From positions 75,172,041 through 75,236,040 of the forward strand of contig CM077598.1 of assembly GCA_039654915.1 (NCBI GenBank): a stretch of 64,000 bases of DNA, given 5' to 3'. Positions 1 through 10,551 of this stretch are shown here, in pieces (the first letter of the stretch is position 1; each line of letters begins with the position of its first letter). This DNA is from Aquilaria yunnanensis. Lineage: Eukaryota > Streptophyta > Magnoliopsida > Malvales > Thymelaeaceae. The translations under genes and the position numbers were made by a program. The notes under the pieces are model-generated. The model did no database searches and was not told the DNA's origin. It saw only the letters and a list, made by a program, of their open reading frames with translations.

Positions 1-97
1 GTGCATGATTCCACCTATTCCCGGGAAGCGCCAGTTCTTCTGGCCGTTGTTGTGGCAGGGTATTCGGCCAGATTGAGGCGACAGCCTTTGGCTATCA
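1..97 (-). repeat. Clipped end of a reversed family-1 LTR
   Basis: These bases match the last 97 bases of the reversed LTR at 33488-34354 with no difference that I see, and end with GGCTATCA, the complement of the family terminus TGATAGCC. On the minus strand this is the first 97 bases of an LTR. The rest lies left of the window, so solo or full status cannot be told. It sits inside a different LTR that resumes at 98. Confidence 0.93.
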
Positions 98-277
98 AAT
101 ACTATACTAGGGACGTTTAAGAATATCATTATTCTAGGTTTACAATTATGTTTATTACGTTACGCAGAAACAAAACAACAAACAAAATTGCTGGATTAAT
201 GCCTCAATAAAATATCATGACTCAATGTGCAAAAATACAATCATCTCATGATTGGCTTTTTGGGCACAATACTAACA
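98..277 (-). repeat. Reversed start of an I-family LTR, interrupted at 97/98
   Basis: The reverse complement reads TGTTAGTATTGTGCCC and matches the first 180 bases of the LTR at 49153 with only a handful of differences. Position 277 is the outer terminus (ACTAACA on the plus strand). The remainder lies left of the window beyond the nested family-1 LTR. Confidence 0.9.
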
Positions 278-924
278 ACCTCCGTGTCCACCCAGGAGTC
301 CCTGCTGTCCACACCTTTGCATCATTTTAAAGATGCTGGCTCTGCATAACAAGACTCACATCACTGCCTGGAGGACCAAATGGACAAGAGGACGCTCTTC
401 TCTCTCCGCCTGAATAATCTTCCTTCAGCCCTCAGAAAGACACCCCAGGCAAGAGTCCATTGTGCTTATTACTGAGTATCCCTCATTCTCGGAGCACTGA
501 CTTGGGCGTCGGAAGTTCCCCCCCATAAATCCTCCCAGGGGCCTCCTAACCCCTGCTTTCTAAGTGTTTCAGCTAGGTCTCCCTGAAGGATCTCTGCCTC
601 GGGTTCTCTCCCGTGTCGAGAGCCTTTCCCGTCCACACCAGCCACGGTATCAGAAGCTGCCGGCCACTACTTCAGGTAATCCTCTCAGGGTACCTCCGTG
701 TCCATCCAGGAGCCCCTGCTGCCCGCACCACTGTACAACAGTAAAGATGCTTGCTCCGCCTAACTGGACCCGTATCACACGTGCCCCCCTCGGAGAGCTG
801 TAGTTGTATCTTCGGTGTTTGGGCTTTCACAAGCATTTCATGGAATTCTTTGAAGGTGATAGTCAATCAGTTTGTATGACTAGAATTTTGACCGAGGTTA
901 CATTCTTTGGAAGAGGGTACCTCT
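278..924 (+). repeat. Degenerate Tat-type LTR relic
   Basis: No gene is seen here. Bases 498-546 contain the motif ACTTGGGCGTCGG, then a C-rich stretch and CCTCCTAACCCC, the same order as in the leader part of every Tat LTR in the window, so this is an old LTR piece in plus orientation. Bases 278-355 and 686-765 are diverged direct repeats of one another (both begin ACCTCCGTGTCCA). Bases 770-924 show nothing recognisable. Boundaries are approximate. Confidence 0.5.
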
Positions 925-1527
925 TTGGTTCAAGATGCCTCTACTAGCCGAGGTAGTTCCTCCGGCATTAAGTGGTGCTCCTCGATTTTTGTATGAGGTT
1001 TTGATGTTCCCGAAGTTATTCCTTTGAGCCAGAGTGCATATCTCCCTTCTGAGTTTTCTGTTGCCTGCCAGTGAATCATCACATCTTCTTACCAGATAGA
1101 CGCATTACTTTGGGGTAAGCTGCATAGGCCTGCTAGCTGTCAGAAGGTGAACCCTTGTTTCTTGTGTCAGGTGACACGTGTCACCAAGTGATTGGCGAAC
1201 AGTTGTGTTGTTACATCAGTTACGTCCCTTCGCCTGCCAAGGGTCATTATGGCAAGGCTTCGCTTGCCTCCTTCGGTCTATATAAACCCTTCCTCCTCCA
1301 GAGTCTTCCACACTTCTCATTTTTCATTGCTTTTGCTTTCTAATTTTCTCTTCTTTTTCACCTTTTCTTTGGTGGTGATGCTAGCCGCGGAGCGATTTTT
1401 GGCAACACTTACGGCGGTCTTCCAAAGTACCTAGCTCGATACGAACTAGGACGGTTTTTTTCCAAGTTTTCATTTTCTCTCAAAATTTTATCCCCCATCT
1501 CCCTGAGGTTTGTTTTTCCTCCCGAAC
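925..1527 (+). promoter_or_regulatory. Leader and promoter of antisense-type gene (aORF), copy 1
   Basis: A TATA box (TATATAAA, 1279-1286) lies about 240 bases upstream of the aORF ATG at 1528, as in the other copies (TATA at 11753 and ATG at 11997 in element C). Upstream is a perfect 16-base palindrome, GGTGACACGTGTCACC (1170-1185), with a CACGTG core. A pyrimidine-rich untranslated leader follows the TATA box. About 480 bases of this region recur at 3495-3976. Promoter function is inferred from position, the TATA box and recurrence across copies. Confidence 0.6.
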
Positions 1528-3491
1528 ATGTCTTCTTCTCAAGCTAAGACCTACCCCATTCTTGAAAGTTGGCTGATGCCGGTCAGCATCTTCGTGGAGT
1601 GACATTGAGACTTGTAGAGGGACTTCTTGAGAGGTAGACCGCCTGGAGTCCCGAACTGCCCAGGGGAGCGCGCCTGAAAAGCTCAGAAGAGAGGGTTAGG
1701 AGGTCCCCAGGGTATGTTTTTGGGGAGGAGCCTCCGACGCCCAAGTTAGTGTCCTAAAAGAAAATAAGGGAGGAGCACTGAAAAGTGGAACGGCCTTTGC
1801 CTGTTTGTGTTTTCTCACGGAGAGGAGTCTGCTCAAGGATCGATCCTCTGCCCAGGTTTATTTCCTGGTATTTATAGGAGTATTCAGCCCGTTCAGATCA
1901 TGACACGTGTTCGGTCAGATCTTTGCTGAATTTCTGGGCGTATGGGACAAGTAGCCGGTGGCAGGTTTCTTGAGCCTTGAACCGAGACAGGTCATGATGG
2001 GACCTGGATGGCGTCGGTGTGTCAGACCGCCATTTGGGGTGGTCTGTAACGTCTGTGGGCGACATGTCAGAGGCTCCTTACATGCTCATGCCGTACTCCC
2101 GAAGTCCCTGGATGAGGTCGTCCTCTGGTACGAACGATGCCCTTTCGGGAAATATGCTCGTAGTTTGGGGAGTTCCCTAATTCAGGGTTCCACCTTTGGG
2201 GAGATCCTCTTCGGCTTGCAATAGCTGATTCTCCATCTCCGAAGGTGATCTGTTTAGTACCTCGGGGGGGCTAGTAGTTTCCTCGCGTTCCCTGACGCTC
2301 CGAGTTCGGGTTAGATAGAGGCGATAGCCCTTCGGCTATCATTGGCTTCCCCTCAACTCTCATCCAAGCTGTGCTACTTCGAAGAAAGCCCAGAAGTGAT
2401 CGACCAAATTCTTTCTTCTTTCTTATGCTGTGACTAGGCTTTATAGACCTGGAATGCCCAGCTATGCCCCTTATTCGGATGAGGTTATCATCTTACGGGC
2501 TTACCTGAAGGCTGGACTTCAGTATCCCCATCCAAAGATGGTTTGCGACTTGTGCCAGTTCTATGGCATAGCCGTGAACCAACTTCCCCCGGACATATAT
2601 TCTTATTTCAACACCTTCCTTTGCATGTGCGGGGTCTTTGAGATAAAGCCCCACTTCATCTTCTTCATGCAATACTACAACCTCCACCCCATTCTAAAGG
2701 GTGGGTTCTACTTCTTGCTTCCTCGAGGATCTAGGAGCAAGAAATATATGTTCACCTTCGGAATAAAGGACAGTTGGCGATGGTGGCAAAAGAAGTTCTT
2801 CTTTCTGTAGGTCGATGAGTGGTGGAAGCATGTGCCAACCAAAAGGGCTTCGGGGACTCTTGATATTGACATAGTAGATCCGAGGAAGTTACTAACCTTA
2901 GAGCTATAGTCCCAGTTTGAAGAATTTGACAGCCGTATTCATGCGGTCATGGATTGGGATCCCAAGGTCCCTCTACATTCACTGTACCCCTTCCCCATGA
3001 GATGGAACTTTATGAATGAAGAGGTCCTTCAGGAGGTAGGGGTTGTCAAGAAGCATATTATTGACAAGGATATGCCAAAGCCCTTATTTGATGGGAAGAA
3101 GACGTGGCTGGTGATGCTCCTTCGGGGTGAGCTTACTTATTCGGAATCAAAGAGAGTAAGTTTATTCCCATATTTAGTGATATACATCCCTCTGTACTTA
3201 CACTGATGTTTTTCTTCTTGTGGAGATGGGTTATAAGTCTGCTACCTTTTACAAGAGCCTCTTTCTTGGCCTGGCCGTAGAGGGGGAACAGCAGAAAAAG
3301 AAGGCAGGGCCAAAGAGGAAGAAGGCACCAGGCGGACCATCTTCAGCACCGAAGTCGAAGGAGGTGAAGGAGGACTCCCTTCCACCTTCGCCCGAAGGGA
3401 AGTGGAGGTTCTAGATCAGACTCCTGTACGTGCCAATCCCCTTTCGGAGCCGGCCATCCGCTCGGCTCTTTTAAGTCCCAGTACTACAGTG
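1528..3491 (+). pseudogene. aORF of element L (Transposase_28-like, plant gypsy-type), broken
   Basis: The start ATG at 1528 is followed by 15 codons ending in the conserved ESW of the aORF N-terminus. A 768-bp solo LTR then interrupts exon 1, which resumes at 2347. The N-terminal domain is clear (conserved blocks LPP, CMCGVF, KGGFYFLLPRGS). Stop codons fall at 2808-2810 and near 2909. Intron 1 begins with GTAAGT at 3156, but its expected AG acceptor reads GG before exon 2 at about 3224. Exon 2 holds the lysine-rich segment and is cut short near 3491, where a second leader copy begins. Exons 3 and 4 are absent. The most diverged aORF in the window; not functional. Confidence 0.8.
1574..2341 (-). 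mobile_element. Solo LTR M (Tat-type) in aORF exon 1
   Basis: 768 bp, plus-strand ends TGATGCCGG...GGCTATCA, flanked by exact duplications TTGGC (1569-1573 and 2342-2346). On the minus strand it carries the conserved Tat LTR parts: terminal TGATAGCC palindrome, ACACGTGT box, TATA near 1870, ACTTGGGCGTCGGAGG and the GGAGG...CCTCC hairpin (1699-1735). No internal domain and no second LTR, so it is a solo LTR. Closest to the LTR of element C but clearly diverged. Confidence 0.93.
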
Positions 3492-3976
3492 GAGGTAGTT
3501 CCTTCGGCATTAAGTGGTGCTCCTTGATTTTTGTATGAGGTTTTGATGTTCCCGAAGTTATTCCTTTGAACTAGAGTGCATATCTCCCTTCTGAGTTTTC
3601 TTTTGCCTGCCAGTGAATCGTCACATCTTCTTACCAGATAGACGCATTACTTTGGGGTAGGCTGCATAGGCCTGCTAGCTGTCAGAAGGTGAACCCTTGT
3701 TTCTTGTGTCAGGTGACACATGTCACCAAGTGATTGGCGAACAGTTGTGTTGTTACATCAGTTACGTCCCTTCGCCTGCAAAAGGTCATTATGGGAATGC
3801 TTCGCTTGCCTCCTTCAGTCTATATAAACCCTTCCTCCTCTAGAGTCTTCCACACTTCTCATTTTTCATTGCTTTTGCTTTCTGATTTTCTCTTCTTTTT
3901 CACCTTTTCTTTGGTGGTGATGCTAGCGGCGGAGCGATTTTTGGCAACACTTACACCGCTCTTCCAAAGTTCCTAC
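3492..3976 (+). repeat. aORF leader and promoter, copy 2 (direct repeat of 925-1440)
   Basis: This repeats the first leader at roughly 95% identity by eye, including TATATAAA (3821-3828) and the palindrome region at 3712-3727, where the core is CACATG instead of CACGTG. It is cut by the insertion of element E at 3977, so any gene downstream of this promoter would resume beyond the right end of the window, after E. Confidence 0.85.
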
Positions 3977-4835
3977 TGATAGCCGAAGGGCTTTCGCCTC
4001 TCCCAGTACGTACTTCCCACCAAAGTTGTGTTCGGGAAGCCTGGCGTAGCCCGAAAAGAAGCACTATCATTGACCTCGGCAGGAGCGAAGTCGAGCACCA
4101 CGAAGTCAGAACTTCGGCTAATACGCCAGGAAATCCAAAGGTATTGTCGGCTCCTTCGGGGGACCAAACGGATCATCTTCGAGACAGAGGGCTAGCCCTT
4201 ACAAAAGGGAGAGAATCTTCCGAAGGCAGAACCACTGAATTAAAGGACTCCCCAAACTACGAGCATAACTCCTGAAGAAGGGCATCCATACCAAAGGACG
4301 ACCTCGCTCAGAGGACTTCGGGAGTACGGCATAAGCATTTAAGGAGCCTCTGACATGTCGCCCACAGACGTTACATGCCGCCCCAAACGGCGGTCTGACA
4401 CGCCGACGCCGTCCAGGTCTTGTCACGACCTGTCTCGGTTCAAGGCTCAAGGAGCCTGCCACCGGCTACTTGTCCCCTACGCCCAGAAACTCGGAAAACA
4501 TCTGACCGAACACATGTCATCATCTGAATGGGTTGGGCACTCCTATAAATACCAGGGAACAGACCCTGGCAAACGGTTCGACTCCTCCTCCTTGAGAAAA
4601 CACAAACAGGCAAGGCCACTAAACTTCCTAGTGCTCCCCCTCTTTCACCTCTCAGGACATTGACTAGGGCGTTGGAGGCTCCTCCCCGGAAAAACACCCC
4701 GGGGACCTCCTAACCCTCTTTTCTGAGTATTTTCAGGCACACTCCCCTGGGAAATTTGAGCTCCAGATGTTCTCCCCCTCAGGAAGTCCCCGCCGGAGTC
4801 ACAATGTCTTCCGACGAAGATGCCGCCGGGCATCA
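3977..4835 (+). repeat. 5' LTR of element E
   Basis: 859 bp, TGATAGCC...GGGCATCA. A TATAAATA box lies at 4544-4551, with a G-box variant (ACACATGT) about 30 bases upstream. The leader carries the conserved GGGCGTTGGAGG and a strong hairpin at 4674-4710. The LTR ends with GATGCC-GCCG-GGCATC, a short palindrome directly before the primer-binding site. The gag ATG at 4804 lies inside the LTR. Confidence 0.95.
4674..4710. other. Conserved LTR leader hairpin
   Basis: GGAGG...CCTCC outer stem with an inner TCCCCGG/CCGGGG stem around an A-rich loop. Equivalent hairpins occur at 17426-17463, 36685-36721, 10678-10714 (minus) and 1699-1735 (minus), and their stems keep pairing although the bases differ. 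It lies about 130 bases downstream of the TATA box, so it would be in the 5' leader of the RNA. Confidence 0.7.
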
Positions 4836-5162
4836 TTTGGCGCCGTCTATGGGAACCCACCCTCAGGTCGCCGTTGTTGAGACTCGGCGTTCCAAGGACA
4901 AGGGACTCTCGAGGTCCCCATCCGTGCCTGAAGTTCAACCGGCTATTGAGAAAACCTTTCCAGGCACTTCTTTGCCGGAGGAGGAGCGTCCTCTTGTCAT
5001 CACCATGAGTTTTCTGCGCGACTTTCAACGGTTTGTTATGGCTGAAATGACCCAACAGATAGACTGAAGATGGCCGCACCAGTACGTCTAAAGGCCTCCC
5101 TCACCAGTATGCCCTCGGGAGAAAAGCCCCAAGCCAACCTACCACAGTTCGGGAAGTGGGGA
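4804..5162 (+). pseudogene. gag: gag N-terminus of element E
   Basis: Translation from the ATG at 4804 (inside the LTR) reads across the primer-binding site, giving the HHLAPS block that is shared with the other elements, then a proline/serine-rich leader and the conserved FLRDFQR segment. A stop at 5065-5067 breaks the frame. The coding sequence is cut at 5162 by solo LTR F and resumes at 7855. Non-functional fragment. Confidence 0.85.
4836..4855 (+). other. Primer-binding site of element E
   Basis: TTTGGCGCCGTCTATGGGAA follows the LTR directly. The core TGGCGCC begins two bases after the LTR, as at 17588, 36847 and, reversed, at 35592 and 55499. The first bases fit the 3' end of a plant tRNA, but which tRNA cannot be settled from the window. 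Confidence 0.85.
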
Positions 5163-5996
5163 TGTGCAGAATGGGGCCCCAGTGCCCCGAATTGCTAACA
5201 CTGGTAGGCTCTAGGGAACTATGATCCCACTTAAGTTACAATTGGCTAGTTATTACTTGTAAGATATCTTAAATCATTACGTGCAACTAGTTATTTAGCC
5301 TACCCTACATAAGGAATATGCATGCGTTGTCCTGGCTATGCAATAATAATTAAATTAAAACTTCATCGAAAACAGTGCCGCGGCAATTAATGAAACATAA
5401 ATCAAATAAGCCAAGACATAAATCTTTAGTTGCTTTAACTTCAAGTAACAACTATGTGCATACATTTCCAACTTATATGCACCCAAATGTAACTCTAGTG
5501 TTATACACACCAATGGTCATTAGTATAGGCAATCTGTGTATGAAATTACCATACATACTAAAAGAAGCATTTCATAACTACTAAGATCCATCCTTAGCTC
5601 TTCACCCAAGCAAGCTAGCTTCAAGTGATGAGCCACACTTTCCTTGTACTCACTTAGTCTCAACTATAAGGCAAACACTTTGGTCAGTACTTACTTATGC
5701 CGTAGGTAACTTAGAAAACATGGAGTTTCCTACTTAGAGAATACCTTTGAACCAATAAAACTTAGCTTTAACAGCTTCCCCTTACCAACTGTTAAGCCCA
5801 AATAAAATTGCTTAAACCTGCACAACACTTAAGGGGTGAGCACCCTAAAGTACTCAGTAAGGGATTAGTACCTACAGGGGAAAGCAAGGCATGCATACAA
5901 AGCACAACAAGCATATAAATAGACAACATACAAAACAAAACAAGCAATCAACAAGATAACCAGAAGCAAGAAAATAAACAATAAACAATGCAAGTG

Positions 5997-6020
5997 ATGG
6001 ATGGATGGATGGATGAATGA
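5997..6020 (+). repeat. (ATGG)n microsatellite inside solo LTR F
   Basis: About five perfect copies of a four-base ATGG unit followed by degenerate ones. A simple repeat within the LTR with no further role visible. Confidence 0.85.
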
Positions 6021-6675
6021 GTTATGCACATGAAAATGCACTTAGGACTTCCTTACACCCGTAGGTGCTGGACTTGTCGTGAGCTCTTACGACTGGGGTA
6101 CTTGGATACTGGCCCTCGTATCCTATGCTAGCACTTAACTACTAACCCCTTGAAGTCCTTTTACGGGCATCTTAGAGTAAGACCTTGCTTACTCAACCTT
6201 ACCCGCCTTGACGAGCAACTTAGAGTAAGTTTCCACTTACTCACTCCTTACCCGTCTCTTCCCTTAACTTATTGTGCAGAGTAGCTACCTTATGTGGTTC
6301 AACTTACCAAGCTTTTGAAGCTTAGCTTCGGGCCCCTTAGTGGCTTACTTACCAAACTATAAAGTTTGGTTGGGATTCTCTTAGGTTTCCTTTTCATTGA
6401 CCATAGGTTTATGACACTCTGCTCGGCCAACGAAGAGTCTGAAACCCGACTTAATCCCCTTAGTGCTCACTTGAGAACTGAAGCACTTTGACTTCCTTGG
6501 CCACCACTACTTACCCTTCCTTAACCACACCACTTAGCTACTACCTATATAATGCATAATTCTCGACTTAGGAACGAGTTCTAGACCCAACCGAGGCTAT
6601 GAAATGTCTTAACTTAGCCTAGGGATGGAAACCGAGAGTTTGAGACACTCTTAGGATGCCCGGAGCTTAAGGGCA

Positions 6676-6815
6676 AAATGCCTTGGCGGCGTCGTTGGCG
6701 ACGCGTCGCCAAAGGCATCAGCGTTCGGAAAACTTTCACATTTCTCGCTGACCCGTCGCCAACTCGCGTCGCGTCTCCAATGGTGTCAAAACTGGCGACG
6801 CGTCGCTAATGCTTT
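6676..6815. repeat. GCGACGCGTCGCC-rich segment in solo LTR F
   Basis: Several copies of a palindromic GGCGACGCGTCGCC-like word and its fragments lie within about 140 bases, in an otherwise AT-rich LTR. Two of them begin TGGCGACGCGTCGC. Meaning unknown; CpG density is much higher than in the flanks. Confidence 0.6.
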
Positions 6816-7854
6816 CCAGCATTGTGCGACAGCGTGCATTCTAGCACGAAACCTGCTCAAACTCCTTCATCCCATAACCAAATCACTTGGGTCTTATTTC
6901 TAACTCATTCCCACACAAAAGACTACATTTCTATGCATTATTTGAGCTTAATTAACTTAAATCCCTTACCTCAAATCATCTTGAAAGCAAGAACAAGCTA
7001 TGAGCACCTCCAAGCTCCAATGGGTTCCCTTGAGTTCCAAACTTAAAATCAACCAAATTGGACACCAATAGCACGAAGTTAAGACCATTTCTAACCATTT
7101 AACAACCTTAAAACTAACCCATAAGGATCAAATACGTTTACCTTTGGGTTTGAACCAAAAACTTGCAAAAACAACTCCAAATGCACCAATTCCATAAAAA
7201 AATGAGCTAAGGGCTTGTTGGGATTGCTTCGGGTCCTTCGAATTCCATGAAAACTTGAGTGATTTGGGAGGTTTGGGGGGTAGAAAGCAAGGGAGAAAGA
7301 AGAGCTACGAAAATGGCTAATGGGGGAGATGATGAATAGTGTCATCTCCTCCATTTAAACCAATTTAGCCCAACTTCTTCCTCTTGTCACTTTGGCCCTC
7401 AAACTAAATTTTGAATCACTTAGGCCACTTAAACACTCCCATTTCTATCACTCCTTGATCCCAAAGAAAGGTTATTCTTACCCAAACGCGCTGCCCTTGC
7501 GTCACCTAAGCCATTATAAGACATAATAGCTTAAATTCTTACTTAGTGCATTTTTCACCCTTAACTTAAGAAATTGGTTCAAATGGCTATAAATTCCTAT
7601 GGTCTTAACTTAACTAGCTCAAAACACTTGCATGGACCTAATCTTACCAAAATTACGGTCATGCTTCTGACTTGGGCCAAAATTACCATTTTGCCCTTTT
7701 TGCCCCTTAGGTGCCAATTACCCTTTGAAACTCAATTTAACCTAAACTAGCTTGCTTTCCTGGCTTAATACTACTTATTGAGGGAAAAATACTTGGGATT
7801 CACTTACTTTGACATTTAATGTAGAGGAAATACTAGGAAAGCCTTTACAGGGGA

Positions 7855-9190
7855 CCCCCGTGAAGAGTCCTAGACAGAAAACATGCCCCTCAGGGCACGA
7901 CTTGCGGGACAAGCGGGGTCTAAGCGACCTAAAGTCCCATACCAAAGGAACTCATCACCCGAGGCAAAGTCTCCATCCCCTCGGCGTCGAAGTCACTCCT
8001 CGAATTGGCACAGGCAATCTCCTTGCAACGAAGCCTACAAGCACCAGGAGGAAGAGCCTAGCGCCACGCTCCTTTTGGAGAATATATTGGCGAGGTTGGA
8101 CAGGGTAGAAAATTAGGTAGCCCGTAAGCCCGTCTGGGCCAGGCTATCTGGGACCTTTTGTGGGGATGAATCCCCATTCACCCGAGCTGTAGTTGAAGAA
8201 GCAATGGCAGGTGACTTCCGAGTACCTCGGCTAGAAACGTACAATTGCCGAACTGATCCACAGGATCATCTGACCAAGTATAGACGCAGCATGATGATGC
8301 ACGGTGCCGACGACGCCACCTTGTGCAAATGTTTTGAGGTTACCCTCACAAGACCAGCAACAGCCTGGTACAATTCATTAGCTCCAGGAACCATCACAGA
8401 CTTTCAGGAGTTATCTACGGCCTTCACACAACAATTCATTGGAAATCGGCCGATGGCGAAAATGCCTGTCCAGATGTTTGACATAGCGCAAAGAAGTGGA
8501 GAAACCATCCGTGACTATGTCGAAAGGTTTAACAGAGAAGCTTTAAGTGTCCCAGACTTTTGGCCCGAAATACGCATCATCGTGATGACACGGGGCCTTC
8601 GGAGGGATTCGTAGTTATTTTACGAATTCTCCAAAGACCCTCCGGACACACTTGGCGAGTTCTACCGAAGGGCAGAATAGCACATGACGGCCGAAGAGCT
8701 GAGAATGGGTGGACTGAAGTCCGATCACAACCGGGCCGAAGGATCCACCTAGCAAAGCTGATATCCAGCCGAACAGGTAGGACAACCTCGGAGAATGCGG
8801 GGAAGGAAACTCCCGACCTTCACACCCCTGAACACCACAAGGACCAACATCCTCATGACAATGGAAAGACAGGGGACCCAAATTCAGGGGCCAGGGGCCA
8901 TGACCGCTAATAACAAAAAGAACATAAAGAAGTTCTGCCAGTTCCACCGCGACCACGGCCACGACACCGAAGACTGCTTCCAACTGAAGAAGTACATAGA
9001 GTCACTGATCAAACTGGGTCAACTTCGGCGTTATCTGCGAATGCCTTCCCCGAAAGGGAGAAAAGAAGAGGAAGGAAAGGCAGATGACGAGGATTACGAC
9101 TCCGACAGAAGGAGGAACCGAAGTCCAAAGAGGCGTCCTCCACCTCCGGCAGGGATAATACAAACAATCACGACGGGACTTCCATCATAA
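7855..9190 (+). pseudogene. gag: gag of element E, main part with zinc knuckle
   Basis: Continues the gag from 5162. An RS/SP-rich linker is followed by the retrotransposon gag core (from about 8250, blocks ATAWYNSL, TAFTQQFIG, ETIRDYVERFNREAL) and, at about 8932-8980, a knuckle of form C-X2-H-X4-H-X4-C, then an acidic/arginine-rich tail. Stops at 8114-8116, 8612-8614, about 8679, about 8748 and 9188-9190 break it. Several of them stand where sister copies have a glutamine codon, so single C-to-T changes explain them. Confidence 0.9.
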
Positions 9191-9763
9191 GAATGAAAGA
9201 GGAAGGCCAGAGAAATAGAAGTCATGGAATATCAGAGTCCAACGAAGAAACTGGCCCAAAAGGATGGTTCCACCGTCATATTTCCCCATGACGACCCACT
9301 GTTGGTCATGGCAAGGATAGGAAATTGGGACGTAAAGAGAGTGTTACTTGACGATGGATCAAATGCCGACGTCCTGTTTTCGCATTTGCTGCCGAGCTTG
9401 GGCATATCTAGCAGCGACCTCAAGCCTATCACCTCGCCTACCTTCGGGGTAGGACCATCCGAGCTACCCATCCTCGGATGGATCGATCTTCCCCTAATGA
9501 TGAAAGGGACTTCGGTAGACGGGACTGTTGAGTTATTTGCCTCCACAATGACAAGGTTCATCGTCATGGATGTCCCTTCATCATACAATGCCATCCTTGG
9601 AAGATAGACACAGGGAAATCTGCATATTCGCCCTGATGTGAAATACTTAACTGTCACTTTCGCCACCAAGGATGGAGACGTGGAAATCTTCATCGATCAA
9701 AGCAAAGTAAGGAAGGTGTTTGTTAAGGCATGAAAAGCTCCAGCAAACAACTTCGCACAAACG
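9191..9763 (+). pseudogene. Protease domain of element E
   Basis: A retropepsin-like aspartic protease segment. The active-site block VLLDDGSNADVLF is at about 9338-9376, followed by the flap-side ILGW and a terminal NAILGR. The catalytic motif is DDGS where many retroelements have DTG or DSG, and all copies here share it. Stops at 9605-9607 and near 9733 separate it from the RT. The linker to RT is acidic and variable. Confidence 0.85.
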
Positions 9764-10551
9764 ATGGAGGCAAAGGCACCAAAGAAGGGCGAGGCAGAAG
9801 ATCCCGCGAAGGCGGAAATAGAAGAAGTGGAACTTGTCCCAGGCCAAAATACCCGAATAGGGAAAAACTTGGCCGAAGGTGACAAGAAAAAACTTGTATC
9901 TTTTCTGCTAACAAATAAAGATCTATTTGCCTACTCGTCGAAAGATATCCCAGGGGTAAACCCTGGCGTAATACAGCATAGCCTTAAAGTAAGTCCGGAG
10001 GCAAAACCTGTCCGGCAAAAGAAATGGAGCATCTCGGTCCATAAAAGTAACTTTGTCAAAACCAAAGTCCAGCGCTTGTTAGACGCTGGTGTCGTCAGGG
10101 AGGTCAAATACCCCGAATGGTTAAGCAACGTGGTAATTGCCACAAAAGAAGGAAGCAGTAAGCTCCAAATGTGCATCGACTTCAGGAACTTGAACGATGC
10201 TTGCCCTAAAGACTCATACCCTCTCCCACCGATAGAGCAATTGGTAGACTCAACTGCCGAATACGGGCTCCTAAGTTTCCTAGATGCCATTAGTGGGTAT
10301 CATCAAATAAGGATGGACCCCGAAGATGAGGAGAAAACCTCCTTCCTCACCGAGGGGGGAACGTACTGTTACGTCAGGATGCCCTTCGGCCTAAAAAATG
10401 CAGGAGCCACCTACCAGAGGTTGATGAGCAAGGTCTTTAGTGATCAAATAGGGAGAAATATGGAAGTCTATGTCGACGACATGATAGTTAAGAGCAAGCT
10501 GCCTAGTGACCACGTCGCGGATCTAAAGGAAACTTTCCACCAGCTCAGAAC
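9764..10551 (+). pseudogene. pol: Reverse transcriptase of element E, N-terminal part
   Basis: An open frame with the RT fingers and palm: MCIDFRNLN, FLDAISGYHQI, MPFGLKNAGATYQ and the catalytic YVDD (about 10470). It ends at 10551, where reversed element C is inserted (duplication AGAAC at 10547-10551 and 47524-47528). The RT thumb continues at 47529. The open frame continues a few codons into the LTR of C, which is accidental. Confidence 0.93.

Larger units (their letters stand above)
5163..7849. mobile_element. Solo LTR F (2.7 kb) in gag of element E
   Basis: TGTGCAGAATGG...GCCTTTACA flanked by exact GGGGA duplications (5158-5162 and 7850-7854). Removing it restores the gag text on both sides. 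There is no open reading frame of note and no recognisable gag or pol, so a solo LTR of a long-LTR family is the best call. It includes a short ATGG microsatellite and a segment rich in GCGACGCG motifs. Orientation is undecided: TATATAA at about 6546 would favour plus. The family is not one I recognise, and no other copy is in the window. Confidence 0.8.

Noticed and set aside
1155..1434. Small frames in the aORF leader (also 3734-3979)
   Set aside because: They run across the TATA box and the untranslated leader; the frame is not kept in other families.
4836..4855. Naming the primer tRNA
   Set aside because: The TGGCGCC start fits more than one plant tRNA end and I cannot compare tRNA sequences here.
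5163..7849. Helitron or DNA transposon for segment F
   Set aside because: TG...CA ends with a perfect 5-bp duplication and no terminal inverted repeats fit an LTR; the insertion is not between A and T.
8615..8983. Minus-strand frames opposite gag-pol (for example 9232-9693, 18672-19277, 19274-19636, 20753-21163, 38534-38995)
   Set aside because: Shadows of the coding strand, present at the same places in all copies because the sense protein is conserved.
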